A DNA stretch of 64,000 nucleotides from Gigaspora rosea (GCA_003550325.1 QKWP01000031.1:240834-304833), one strand, 5' to 3'; shown: positions 45,170-56,255, counted from the stretch's first letter. Program-made: numbers and translations. Notes: a model not told the origin generated them from the sequence alone.

Positions 45170-45451
45170 GGGTCGTCTAAAACCATGTCTAGCACATGAC
45201 ATAAAGCCAATAAGATTGTTTATTTTGATTGACACAGATCAGCTCGAAAAGAAAAAACAGAGAAAAAAAAGTGAAAGTCACAAAAATACAAGAAACAACA
45301 GTTTAAACCCATCTTGGTGCATTAATAAAAAATGTTAGGAGGACAATTTTACTATAAAACATGCCCTAACCCTAACCCCAATCTAAGCCTTACCCTAACT
45401 TTAATTAAAAAAACAAAAACACGTGCCTGGACACGGCTTTAGGTGTCCCCC
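45170..45451. mobile_element. hAT-type MITE, AAAGCCAGG family, copy 2
   Basis: ATAACTAG at 45162-45169 and 45452-45459. The left end is GGGTCGTCTAAAACCATG; the right is ACACGGCTTTAGGTGTCCCC. The interior contains CCCTAACCCTAACCCC, a telomere-like run. 282 bp. Confidence 0.85.
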
Positions 45452-46225
45452 ATAACTAGGCTATCAGATATTTTGATTTTATGCACATCTGATACTTATG
45501 AATGGTATTTACAAAGTATTTCAATTCTCAATTATTACTGCAAAAACAGATTCTGATGCTATTATCACTACATTACATTAGAAAAAATCTTGAATATTTC
45601 CATAAAGAACCTTTATGTATTCTAAATGGTTATTTTATAAAGAATTGCATGTGAGCTGTTAAAAATTATTGAATTGATTGTCTATTTTCATTGTTAATTT
45701 TTTAGTTTTTAAATTATTAGAAAATAGTATGAATTGTCTCCAATAAAGCTTAGAAATTTTCCTACTATATACAGTTTGACCTCTCTATAGTCACACCCCA
45801 TAGTCACATCTCTATATAAGCACCCAATATTGTGCAACAAACTTAAAATATAGTAAAAAACCTCATTATAGTCACATATTACTTATAATCACTATCACCA
45901 AAAAATTTTGATTTTTTTATCTATTTTATTAATAATAAACCTCGTTATAGTCACCAATTTTGACTAAATATCTATTATAAAATCTGATTGGCCAATATTC
46001 TTATTTAAATTTCTATTAAAAATTCTTAAAGGTTTGATAGCAAAATAACTTTTGATCCAGCAGTCCGATTTGAATAAAACAACTACCAAAATGTTCATCA
46101 CAATTGATGATTCTAATGAGCCCAAAATCATTAAAATTGAATTACACGCTCCTGAGATCATTAAGGATTTGTTTCACTTTACATGTTTAAGAATTGATTA
46201 AATTTAAACATCAGAGTGAAATTTC

Positions 46226-46900
46226 TTAATTACCAATCTGGATAAGATCGGCACTATAGCTATATTATTACCATATTTGGGGGTCGTCTAAAGCCAGGTG
46301 CGTTCACATGATATAAAGCCAATCAAATCGTAAAATTTGATCTTTACGGATCAGCCAGATGAGACAAAAACAAAGAAAAAAAGTGAAAAACGCCGAAAAT
46401 ACAAAAAACGAGTGTCTAAACCTGTATAGGAGCATTAATAAAAAATGTCGGAAAGACAATTTTACTTATAAGTCAAGCCTAACCCTAGCTCCTAACTAAC
46501 CCTTACCCTAATTTTAATTAAATAATCAAAAATATATAAATGCACCTGGCTTTAGCCATCCCCCATATTTGGAATTGGGGATAAACAAATATATAAACAA
46601 TATATTAGTAAATCTGTTTTAGGCCTAATAAAAAGTTTTTTTTTGTACTAAGTAAATATTATTTTTTGATATAAGTAAAGTTGTAGAGAACGTTCTTGTG
46701 CATCTACTAGTAAAATTTCATTAAAATCGGACCAGTAGATAAGAAGATATGAGTAAAAACGTCTTTAAAATTCTTTAAATCATATAAAAATTTTATATAT
46801 ACAGGCCTGATCCAGATTTTGTACTACTTTGTTTATATATTTGTTTTGCCCCAATTCTAAATATAGAAATATTGCTGATCTTATCTGGATTAGCAATTAA
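46226..46900. mobile_element. TTAA-flanked TIR element, copy 2, itself interrupted
   Basis: TTAA at 46226-46229 and 46897-46900. Reverse-complement copy of 1346-1727: AAGTTGTAGAGAACGTTCTT and ATCGGACCAGTAGATAAGAAG are shared. The extra ~290 bp are the hAT-type MITE at 46280-46563. Confidence 0.75.
46280..46563. mobile_element. hAT-type MITE, AAAGCCAGG family, copy 3
   Basis: CATATTTG at 46272-46279 and 46564-46571, and the uninterrupted sister element at 1346-1727 shows the empty site with a single copy. TIR GGGGTCGTCTAAAGCCAGG against CCTGGCTTTAGCCATCCCC. 284 bp. Confidence 0.9.
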
Positions 46901-47072
46901 AGATCTTAGTATTTTGAATTAGATTTGGATGATTTTGGACTTTTTCAAATCATCTCATTGAGTCAAACACTCTAATAGTTGTTTTATCCACTGGATCAAT
47001 AGTTATTCACTATCAAACATTTTAAATTTTTTAATAATTTCAAATATGGCAAATATTTTATTGGCCTTTGGT

Positions 47073-47525
47073 TTGAGGGGAGACCGTCCCAAATTAGGAA
47101 ATAGTTGGGACGATCATTACACAATTCATTAAAGTTTTTTTATACAGTTTACAATACTCTTTTCGTGAGGTCAGCATGGCTTATTCGCATTATGAAACGT
47201 GATAAATTAGTATACAAACTTGTGGCTTTCGTATTGTACTTTAATAAAATAGTTGGATTCAAGATGATTTACCGGATATTTATATTATGATTTATGTATT
47301 TATAAGTTATAATATAAATATCCGGTGAATCATCTTGAATCCAACTTTTTTATTAAAGTACAATACGAAAGCCACAAGTTTGTATACTAATTTATCACAT
47401 TTCATAATGCGAATAAGCCACGATGACCTCACGAAAAGAGTATTGTAAACTGTATAAAAAAACTTTAATGAATTGTGTAATGATCATCCTGACTATTTCC
47501 TAATTTGGGACGGTCTCCCCTGGAG
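47073..47525. mobile_element. Foldback MITE with ~200-bp near-perfect arms
   Basis: Almost the whole 453 bp is one palindrome centred near 47300: GGGGAGACCGTCCCAAATTA at the left, TAATTTGGGACGGTCTCCCC at the right, and GATTCAAGATGATTTACCGG against CCGGTGAATCATCTTGAATC near the loop. CCTTTGGT flanks it (47065-47072, 47526-47533). Eight-bp duplications suggest hAT-type mobilisation. A 61-codon frame inside is an arm artefact. Confidence 0.85.
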
Positions 47526-48070
47526 CCTTTGGTCATATGACTATGACAAGGTATTTTATTTATAGTTATTTTATTTATAGTCACACCTCTATACAATCAC
47601 CAAAATAGGGTGCGGCGGACTTAGTAATTATAGAGAGGTAAGACTGTAATATGTATTCAGATATTATGACCCTTTATATTATCATCTATTGGAATTATTA
47701 CAAGTGGACAAGTGTGTTTTTAAAATATATTTTGGAAAGTAACATTTGTCATACTAAAAAATCATGGGATATAAATATGAAACTTTTATAATAGATATGC
47801 ATTATGCAAAATTCAATTAGTGGCATTATAAATTATTTTAGGATTTAAACCCTCACAAGTGGAAAGTAATAAAATTTTGAATGATGATGAATTTTTAAGT
47901 AATGCCATCCAAATCACAAAATATTTTTTTCAATAATTTATTAAGCTTAAATGAAAAATTTATTAATACTTTTATTTATAATTGCTTTCATAAATTGCGA
48001 GACACCTAACAAAAAATTAGCTCAAATTTTTTTCGACCAATTTGATTATGTCTGTGATTTCGGTATAATA

Positions 48071-48325
48071 TGGGCTAGGTGCTGCGAAAAGGGACCAAAT
48101 TGACAAAACAAAAGAACTTCAGAAAATCAATTTTGTATTGTATATCTTATAATAACTTATAAGAAAATGCAAACTTTAAAGGGCTACACTGCAAAATTTT
48201 ATTAATACAACAATTTATGTGTTTTAAGTAAAAAATGATCCTAATCTCATTCTAAATTGATTTATATAAAAAAATTACTTTTGAAAAAATTGTCAATTTG
48301 GTCCCTTTTCCCAACACTTAGCCCA
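48071..48325. mobile_element. TA-flanked MITE, 255 bp
   Basis: TGGGCTAGGTGCTGCGAAAA at the left against CTTTTCCCAACACTTAGCCCA at the right, continuing inward as GGGACCAAATTGACA/TGTCAATTTGGTCCC. TA flanks both ends. Non-coding. Confidence 0.8.
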
Positions 48326-48404
48326 TATATTCAATAATTATAACGATAAATTGATATCTATACTTAAGTTAAGATCAAACCGAATATAACTATGTACTAT
48401 ACTA

Positions 48405-50535
48405 TAGTGATGGCAAATGACCTAAAATGACCCAAATGACCCAAATGACAAATGACTAGTCATTGGGTCATTTCAAAGGTAAAATGACCTAGTGGGTCAT
48501 TTGAATTTGATTGGTGGATCGCGCAGGGGCATTAATTCGAATTTTGGCCTGAATTAAGCTTAATTTAGGCCGAAATTAGAAATCACATCCTTGCATGTTA
48601 TTTCGCGCTTATACATAAATATTTATTTTTTCCCTATGCGATTGCCCATTATTATGGCTGATTATGATTAAAATGGGTAAGAATCATTTTGCAAATACTA
48701 CAGTACTATTTATTATTTTGTAAACAATTTGGCGATTGGCTATAAGAATTATATGCCGCTAAAAATATAACATTTATAAAGTCAGATCAAAATGTTTGAG
48801 GAAACTATAAATAAAGCCAAGATTTTGGTTAAGTTCCAAGATGTTTGGCCAATTTTTTAAGACGAAACTCATAAGTAAAAAGGTCAAAGATAAATTTTTT
48901 TAAAAAAATAATTCTGGCATATATACGAAAAACAATTTTGCCATAAAAAAATTGGTTCGTATTTTCATACACATAAAAGGCAAATAGCCTTTTTGTTCTC
49001 TTTGGAAAGAATTCTCGAAAATTATGTACCTTTTTACCCATCGTGATTTGACGTGAGAAAAAAATTATAGGTTTCGTGATACTATATTTATAAGATACTC
49101 TCGGATGATAACAAGCACAAGTTCCTTTTCCATTTATGTAGCACCTCTTTGTTCAGCTATAATTATCTATCGAATAACTTTTTTTACAGCATTTTTTTAT
49201 TTTATTTTATTTTATTTTTTATTTTTATTTTATTTTTTTTTACTTTTTTTATTTTTTTTTATTTTTTATTTATTTATTCTTTTTATTTATTAATTTTTGC
49301 ATTACTATCATAACTACCTTAACGTTCTATTTGCATATATTTGGGATAATAAAGCCGGATAGAAAAAAATAAGCTTAGATAAGCACTGAGATAAGTTCTA
49401 AAGATAAGATAATTGAACAATTACTTTCATTGTTTTGAAAAGCCTGTCAACAAAGTGACAGGACGATCATTATTGCGAAATTAGATGACTTTATGACCGG
49501 TTATGTTCCGGGTTTTTTATATATCCTTTTATAGTTCTTTGATTATTGTTGTGATTTTTGTAACTTGTAATTACAGGTAATTTGGGAATAGCATATAATT
49601 TTTGAAATTCACATTGTTATAAGTATTGTTAAATAGGCAGCAGGGGTAAGGGATAATGGCTATAAGGACGAATCAGTGTTATGAAAAGAGAAAAAAAGAG
49701 TATTTAAAGTAAATGGTCTCGGTAAAAAAGGTTATCTTTCTTTTCGCTATTGCTTGCCTTGTGAAGGCTGGCTCTATTGCCCTCCCTTATCCTCCCAAAA
49801 CCAAGCAAGTAATGTTGTTATATCAGGCTCTATGGCTGCGGTAGCATTGCAAGGACCTGTTGTTCGGCTCCACGGCTGCAGTAGCAGTGCAAGGACCGTT
49901 TTGTATGTGGCTTCGCGGCTGCAAAGTGGCAGTGCAAGGACCAGTTTTAATTTTGGCTCTGCGACTGCAAGTGGCAGTGTAAGGACATAATAAGAATGAA
50001 ACCCACCTATATTGGCATGAGCATATATGCCGATTCTCTTTGCAGCTATAGGAAGAATGACGTTTTCTCTCTATATGAAAGCATTTGCATCTATGACTTG
50101 TTTGGGTTGATCCCTTTATCTGTGGGACATGTGAAGCATTATTGGTGTCCCTTTGTTTATTGTTAATAAGTCTATTTCTCTATAATTGTGTATTTGGATT
50201 ATGTATATTAGAGCCAATGAGGGTAGCGAGGCCTTATCCCATATGTAATAAAGTCATTCAGTTTGTTGGAATAAAGTCAGCTGATCAAGCAATAATAATG
50301 CATAATATGCATTATCGTATACAATAAAATAAAAACTCAATACCGGTATGCACAATTGCCTAATGACAAAATGACCCTCAAATGACCACGGTCATTTGGA
50401 AATGATCGTGGTCATAAGGTCACGGGTCATTTCCAAATGACCCAAAATCTGAATGACCGATAATGACCAGTCATTTAAGGGTCATTTGAGGTCATTTGAA
50501 AAATTTTCAAATGACCAGGTCATTTACCATCACTG
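48405..50535. mobile_element. hAT-type element, 2.1 kb, non-autonomous
   Basis: CTATACTA at 48397-48404 and 50536-50543. TIR TAGTGATGGCAAATGACC at the left and CAGTGATGGTAAATGACC (reverse complement of the right end). Subterminal zones hold many AAATGACC and GGTCATTT motifs (48425-48500 and 50360-50520). The interior has a poly(T) tract (49180-49300), the GGCTCCACGGCTGC minisatellite and no transposase. The frames at 48829-49041 (minus) and 49754-49990 show no recognised domain. Confidence 0.85.
49795..50170. repeat. ~45-50-bp minisatellite plus flank, copy 2
   Basis: Four units: GGCTCTATGGCTGCGGTAGC, GGCTCCACGGCTGCAGTAGC, GGCTTCGCGGCTGCAAAGTG, GGCTCTGCGACTGCAAGTGG, each followed by AGTGCAAGGAC-like text. 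The flank CATGAGCATATATGCCGATTC matches 40365-40390. It is cargo of the 2.1-kb hAT element. Confidence 0.8.
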
Positions 50536-50543
50536 CTATACTA

Positions 50544-52250
50544 CTATTAATACTTTTTGTATGACTAAATAAACATATCTTCATATCCCCGGTTGAATAC
50601 AAAAGGTTTTATTATTTCAAAGCAATTTATTGTCTAATAGCTGAAAAAATTTAGAAGGCTTATCAGTTCGAAAAATTTCTAAATCTTAGACGATAGTAGC
50701 CATTCTATAAGTCATATTCTCAGGCATTTTCGCAGATATTGATTTATGAAAAACTTCGTAATATATTTTCGATAAGAATATATTTACACCACTATATGTT
50801 TTTAAATGATATCATACGATCTGTTGAAATTTTCACCTCTAATTTTAAACTATAATTAAACTTTTGTTAAGATTAGAGTTAAGTCTTAAACTATAGTTAA
50901 ATAGTAAGGTTTTTTAGGGTGTTTAACATTTTTATATAGTTTAATAAACATGAATTATTTATGCCATTTTTTTAAACAACTTACATGGTGAATTTATTTC
51001 CGGTGAAAGTTAAGATCGCCTTTCGATAAAATCTTTATAAAATCTTGATTTTTTTTTTTTTTTTTTTTTTGGAATCTCGAGTAATATGCGTATTTTTAAA
51101 CCAGTCGACAAACTTCTTGATCATTTCCAACCTTTTAATATTATCATCTATTCAATTAATATGTTAATTATGAAGGTCTAATTATATCGGCACTTTTTGA
51201 TCATTCTTGTTAAGATTTATTAATTGACAGGACAATCTATTTTCATGAATTTACGTATGAAGCAAATAAAAACATTTTGAGGTGCACGCAATTGAAAACT
51301 TAATAATGTTGAATGAATCGACATCATCATGGTAAACTATCTGCATATAGAACAAGTAATCTAAAATATATATCTTTTATTTATCGTCCAATAGCTTAAC
51401 TACATCAGCTGAAAAATCATTCGGCTAACTTTTTATTGACGTCCCAAAATTTAAGAATTAGATATAATAAAGAAAAAAATAGATACAGACGAATTTGATG
51501 AATTGGTTTTCTAAATCAAAAATAGATAACATCATTCGCTATGCTCAGGATAATATGGATATCTGATATAGATCATAAATTTATAATACACATTTTACAA
51601 TAACGCGCTTACTCACATAAACTAGTTGCAATTATAACAAAGCTCGCAATATAATAATAGGAAATTACAAAACCATACATCTTAGTTATTATAAAACTAT
51701 AAAATTGATATATAACAAAAATTTCAGTTCAAGTAGTTTCTGTATAATGGATAAAAAGATATTGACGAAGGGTAAAAAAAAAAAAAAAGAAAAAAAAAAA
51801 TTGCATAATTGCAGTTATGAATAAATTATACTAAAGATCGCATGATTATCGAAAAGCTAAATAAAAACATGCTTTTTAATTTATTTTATTTTAAAGCAAA
51901 TAAAGCTAAACAGTTTTAATAGTTTTTAGTTATAATTCTGAGTTTGTAAAAATTCAGTTGTATTTTTAAACTTAAATATAATTTATACAGTAAACTGGCA
52001 ACAGATGAAAAAAAATACATTGTGTAAAATTATTATATTTTCTTAAATCTATATCTCTTTTTTATTGATATATCCAGAGTCCGCTATAGAGGCTTATTAA
52101 AAGAATGATTTGGCCATTTTTATGTTACTATTAAAATGGGTACGAAGCCACTAACATGCACACATAAATTCAATATGATTCATACTAACGGGTGTGCTCT
52201 TGTTTTTTTATTAAACTTAATTTCATAATAAATAAACCCACATATTAAAG
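50544..52250. other. AT-rich stretch, nothing recognised
   Basis: No credible ORF or element ends. T-run at 51048-51070 and A-run at 51776-51800 are simple sequence. The last ~50 bp before 52275 correspond to the 3' flank of the Sel1-kinase copies (AAGTTTAAATTTATCGTTTAAAC). Confidence 0.45.
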
Positions 52251-52464
52251 TTTAAATTTATCGTTTAAACATAGCTAATTATATCCGGAACTTCTATATC
52301 ACCAGCAGTTTTTTTAGCATATATTTTTGATAACCTCGCACCAAATTCTGAAATAATATATTGTTTGCTTATATAACTTTTGGCAATCTAGGTAACTTTT
52401 TATTGATCACATAGTGATCTCATCTCTTTCTAAGAATTGCTTTTCAATTATATTTTCACTCACA

Positions 52465-52720
52465 TTTTAGATATCGATATAATGCTCATTTTCGATTTCA
52501 ATATCACACTCATTTTCAATAACGATATCACGCTCATTTTCGATGATATCACTCATTTTCGATAATGATATAGCTCTCATATTCAATGATATCACTCTCA
52601 TTTTCGATATCGATATCACTCATATTGATATCACTCTCATTTTCGATATCGATACACTCCGATATAGTTATCACTCTCAGTTTCGGTATCGACATCACTC
52701 TCATTTTCGACAAAGATATC
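52465..52720 (-). repeat. In-place minisatellite of an acidic coding segment
   Basis: GATATCACTCTCATTTTCGA and close variants repeat about ten times with 18-24-bp spacing. On the gene strand this reads as Asp-Ile-Glu-Asn-Glu-Ser iterations, partly in frame. Copies A and D have an ordinary linker here, so the repeat expanded in copy C only. Confidence 0.75.
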
Positions 52721-53406
52721 ACCCCAATAATATACAGTACAACAATACTTCTAGTTTAGTAATTATTTCTATAGTTTTAGGCCGTTTATCTAGATTAGAA
52801 CTCATGCATTGATTTGCCAACTCAACATAGCAATCAGGAATACCAGGTGCAAATTTATAATCATTAAATGAGCATTGTCCAGTTGCCATCTCTACCATGA
52901 TAATTCCAGGTAAATAAATATCTGATGATTTTGTGTGTAGCTTTTTTTGATAGAGTTCTGGTGCAATATAAGGTAAAACACCATGAATACGTTCCTCTTG
53001 TTCTTTTTAGTCGTGAGGTTTTGATAAACCTAGATCAGTAATATATTCTTTATAGTTTTCTTCTAGCAAGATATTTACATGATGGTACATCTAAAGTAAA
53101 TTATAAGTTTTCTTTACGCTCATGTCTAAATCTCGATGTAAATATCCTTTAGAATGAATACTATAAAGTTTAGACACAATATTATGGAGTATCTTTAATT
53201 TAATTTTCCATTTAAATTTAAAAATATTAGTAAGGTTTCATTTAATGATTCATATTTTGCATAACTAAGTACTAAAATATAGTCATTTATTTTTTATCTC
53301 TAGATATTCCCAATTACTGTGATAAACTATGACAAGCTTTTAACTAAAAATAAATAAATAAATTAATTTGAAATATTCAAAGAAAATAACTAATAATCAC
53401 CACAGG

Positions 53407-53898
53407 TAGGGTGGAGGGCACAGGGTTCATGGGCATGCCCCCTTGGGCATGCCCCCGGGCATGCCTCTGGGCATGCCTTTAAACTAAAAGGCATGCCCCT
53501 AGTAGGGGCATAACCCTAAGAGCATACCTAAAATTTTGATTGGCTAATATCAAAATCAACATCACGTATCTTGTAAAACCCGATTAACATAAGGTAGAGT
53601 ATTATATTAAAACTTGCTTATATAAAAATTTTTAGGAATAGCATATTTATTTACAAAATTTATTGAAATAGATTACTTAGCTAAATTTGCAATTGGTGTA
53701 CAGCTTTCTAAACAATATAAAACTGTGACGTATAAGCTATTCATTTTTTTCAAAAATTATAAAGGTTAAGTACTCAGTAATGTCATAACAGATCTAATTG
53801 GCAAATGACATTGCATATCGTGTGATGAAAAACTATGAAGAGGGCATGCCCGGGCATAGAGGGGCATGCCCAATAATTTTCCCGTGCCCCCCACCCTA
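53407..53898. mobile_element. hAT-type MITE, GGGCATGCCC family, copy 1
   Basis: ACCACAGG at 53399-53406 and 53899-53906. Ends TAGGGTGG/CCACCCTA. The first and last ~100 bp contain repeated GGGCATGCCC palindromes. Apart from length differences in these GGCATGCCC runs it is nearly identical to copy 2. 492 bp, non-coding. Confidence 0.9.
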
Positions 53899-54158
53899 AC
53901 CACAGGTGATTATCACCTGTGATCTACAATGCATAAAAAAATAAACAAAACAAACAACTTTTATTTAATAAAAATCAAATCTCTTTAATATTAGGGTAAG
54001 GGTGAGAACTGGGATGGGGCAGAGGGCCAAAATTTAGCGAGGAATTTTTTTTTTGCATAAAAAAAAGTAGTTTCATAGACAAAACTTTAGTTTAAAAGCA
54101 ATTTTAGCAATTTTTTAAAAAATTTTTTGTTTTTGTTACACAAAAATTGATTTACATG

Positions 54159-54684
54159 TAGGGTGGAGGGCACAGGGTTCATGGGCATGCCCCCCCTTGG
54201 GCATGCCCCCGGGCATGCCTCTGGGCATGCCTTTAAACTAAAAGGCATGCCCCTAGTAGGGGCATAACCCTGAGGGCATACCTAAAATTTTGATTGGCTA
54301 ATATCAAAATCAACATCACGTATTTTGTAAAACCCGATTAACATAAGGTAGAGTATTATATTAAAACTTGCTTATATAAAAATTTTTAGGAATAGCATAT
54401 TTATTTACAAAATTTATTGAAATAGATTACTTAGCTAAATTTGCAATTGGTGTACAGCTTTCTAAACAATATAAAACTGTGACGTATAAGCTATTCATTT
54501 TTTTCAAAAATTATAAAGGTTAAGTACTCAGTAATGTCATAACAGATCTAATTGGCACATGACATTGCATATCGTGTGATGAAAAACTATGAAGAGGGCA
54601 TGCCCGGGCATAGAGGGGCATGCCTTGAGCCTTGGGCATGCCCCTAGGGGCATGCCCAATAATTTTCCCGTGCCCCCCACCCTA
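54159..54684. mobile_element. hAT-type MITE, GGGCATGCCC family, copy 2
   Basis: TTTACATG at 54151-54158 and 54685-54692. Same orientation and ends as copy 1, with only a few base differences in the ~330-bp core and an extra CCTTGGGCATGCCCCTAGG segment near the right end. 526 bp. Confidence 0.9.
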
Positions 54685-55451
54685 TTTACATGTTACACCT
54701 GATCCTGAATTTTAATTGGTAAATTGACTACAGGTGATAATCACCTGTGGTGTAAATTAGCAATTTCCTATTCGAAATTAAAAAAGAATTTTGCTAACTT
54801 TCACCCTAGGTGATAGCACCTAGTTCAGAAATCGGAGTTAAATCAGGTCGAAAGACTGGCAGGAAATCACGTCAGAAGTCGCGTCAAAAAATTTAGAGCA
54901 CGTGAACTGATAATCACGGGATTTTCCGATATTAGTACATGCAATTTAACATAATTCAAAACTAAATAGGTAATTGAAAAGACATTTCCGTTATCCTTTG
55001 CTTCGCAAAGGATAGTTTATGCTTCCGCTACGGCTGTCGCCTCCGCTACAGCATTTTTATTTACTACAGCATAGGAAAAAGACTTTTAATCGCTTTACCC
55101 TAACCCTAACTAACCAGGGATTTCAGCTTAAATCTCAAATTTCATTATCCCACGATATTGTATAGCCCAAACCAATATATCTTGCTAAACACAAGCCCTA
55201 TAGGCCCCCTAACCCTAATCTAAACGAAGTTGAAATTCTTTGGGCATAGTCACGTCACGCTAACCCTAACTTAAACAAACGTGAAGTTTTTTAGGCATAA
55301 TTACGTGATAGAGAAATTTTGATGATAATCCTAGGTAAGATACTCCGTATATTCTTGTGGAAATAAAGACATCGTCAGTTAGTAATAGTTAAATAAAGAA
55401 GCGAAACAGTGTATTTTTATACTTAGCTTGTTTAAATTATCTTCCCGATTA

Positions 55452-56255
55452 CTATACATCCATATTTACATCTCTAGAGTAGGGATTGGAACCGTTTAAC
55501 CGTTTAAAAATTGCTCTATTAGTTCCGGGCAGAATTATGTTGGTCATGGGCCGGAATTATTTTAATGCCGGCCAAATTAAACAGTTAAACGGTTAAACGA
55601 TTAAACGATTAAGAAAAATTTTAGGCGGTTCCAATCCCTACTCTAGAGTAGATTATAGTGTATCGTATAAACTCTTTTATTTCTGATATCGCTTCAATTA
55701 TACGGTTGCGTCGTAGATAATGAAAGAATGATGAAAGTCTTCTTCCAACCAAGTCTTCTTCCAACCGGGATTGATTGGTAATATCCACCATGGTACTCAA
55801 GCCCATAAGGTAAATTTTCGGGATGTGAAAGCTGTTCGATTCTTGTCATTTTCCGATAGAACTCTTGAATGCCAAAATAATCGCGTTGCTGTTGATAAAA
55901 AAACATGCATTTTAGCATGACCTTAAAATTGCTGACATTATTATCTTGCAACCATATCTTAGCAAGATTGCTAAATCCATAACGCGTATATCTAGGTAGT
56001 TTATTAAACACCATATAAGTGATTTCTGGGCAACTTGTCTGTGGTGATTCATAACGAATATGATAAGTAACAAGTTTTTCTGTCTACCATCTTTGTGGCC
56101 ACGAATCTCCTTGCTTTGCTTTTCATTAAGTAGACGACGATGACGAGTGTACAATACATCTTTTCGCATTACAATGTATTGAAGGAATGCAAGTAATAAC
56201 GACACCAAAGAACTAACGGCACCAGTGACGTACACCAACGACGAAAAGATTATCT
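55452..56255 (-). pseudogene. Unidentified membrane-protein gene fragment, broken
   Basis: After a plausible acceptor (TTTTAG at 56256-56261) the frame opens with IIFSSLVYVTGAVSSLVSLL, a strong transmembrane helix, then a basic segment (YTRHRRLLNEKQSKEI) and a soluble, coding-like tail (NKLPRYTRYGFSNLAK, DYFGIQEFYRKMTRIEQLSH, YLRRNRIIEAISEIKEFIRY). A 1-bp slip in an A-run near 56081 and a 16-bp tandem duplication near 55741-55772 shift the frame. A hAT MITE (55480-55640) interrupts the last codons before a stop at 55452-55454. I do not recognise the family. It sits between TIR ends, so it may be captured host coding DNA. Confidence 0.55.
55480..55640. mobile_element. hAT-type MITE, 161 bp
   Basis: Perfect 15-bp TIR TAGGGATTGGAACCG/CGGTTCCAATCCCTA with CTCTAGAG on both sides (55472-55479, 55641-55648). 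The inside contains AACCGTTTAACCGTTTAA and GTTAAACGGTTAAACGATTA, mirrored motif runs. Confidence 0.95.

Larger units (their letters stand above)
46030..47010. repeat. Foldback arms of the 40695 family, split by insertion
   Basis: Left arm 46030-46200 (AACTACCAAAATGTTCATCA, GATTCTAATGAGCCCAAAAT) and right arm 46905-47010 (GATTTTGGACTTTTTCAAAT, TAATAGTTGTTTTATCCACTG) are inverted and match the arms at 40695-41305. The TTAA element at 46226-46900 occupies the loop. Confidence 0.6.
45772..47646. mobile_element. TA-flanked pogo/mariner-like TIR element hosting a nest
   Basis: The left end CAGTTTGACCTCTCTATAGTC and right end TTATAGAGAGGTAAGACTG are inverted, with TA outside each (45770-45771, 47647-47648). 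Near each end the motif TATAGTCACA/TTATAGTCAC recurs, giving repeated subterminal sites. CAGT-with-CTCTCTATA ends resemble pogo/Tigger-type elements. The interior is entirely other insertions; no transposase. Confidence 0.7.
53398..54752. mobile_element. TIR element with CAGGTGATTATCACCTG ends
   Basis: The left end CACCACAGGTGATTATCACC (with a MITE inserted inside it at 53407) and right end GGTGATAATCACCTGTGGTG are inverted; each end is also internally palindromic. Two GGGCATGCCC MITEs are nested in it (53407-53898, 54159-54684). No ORF. The target duplication could not be settled. Confidence 0.5.

Noticed and set aside
47105..47290. 61-residue protein in the foldback
   Set aside because: Lies entirely in one arm of a palindrome; the inverted arm has no intact equivalent frame.
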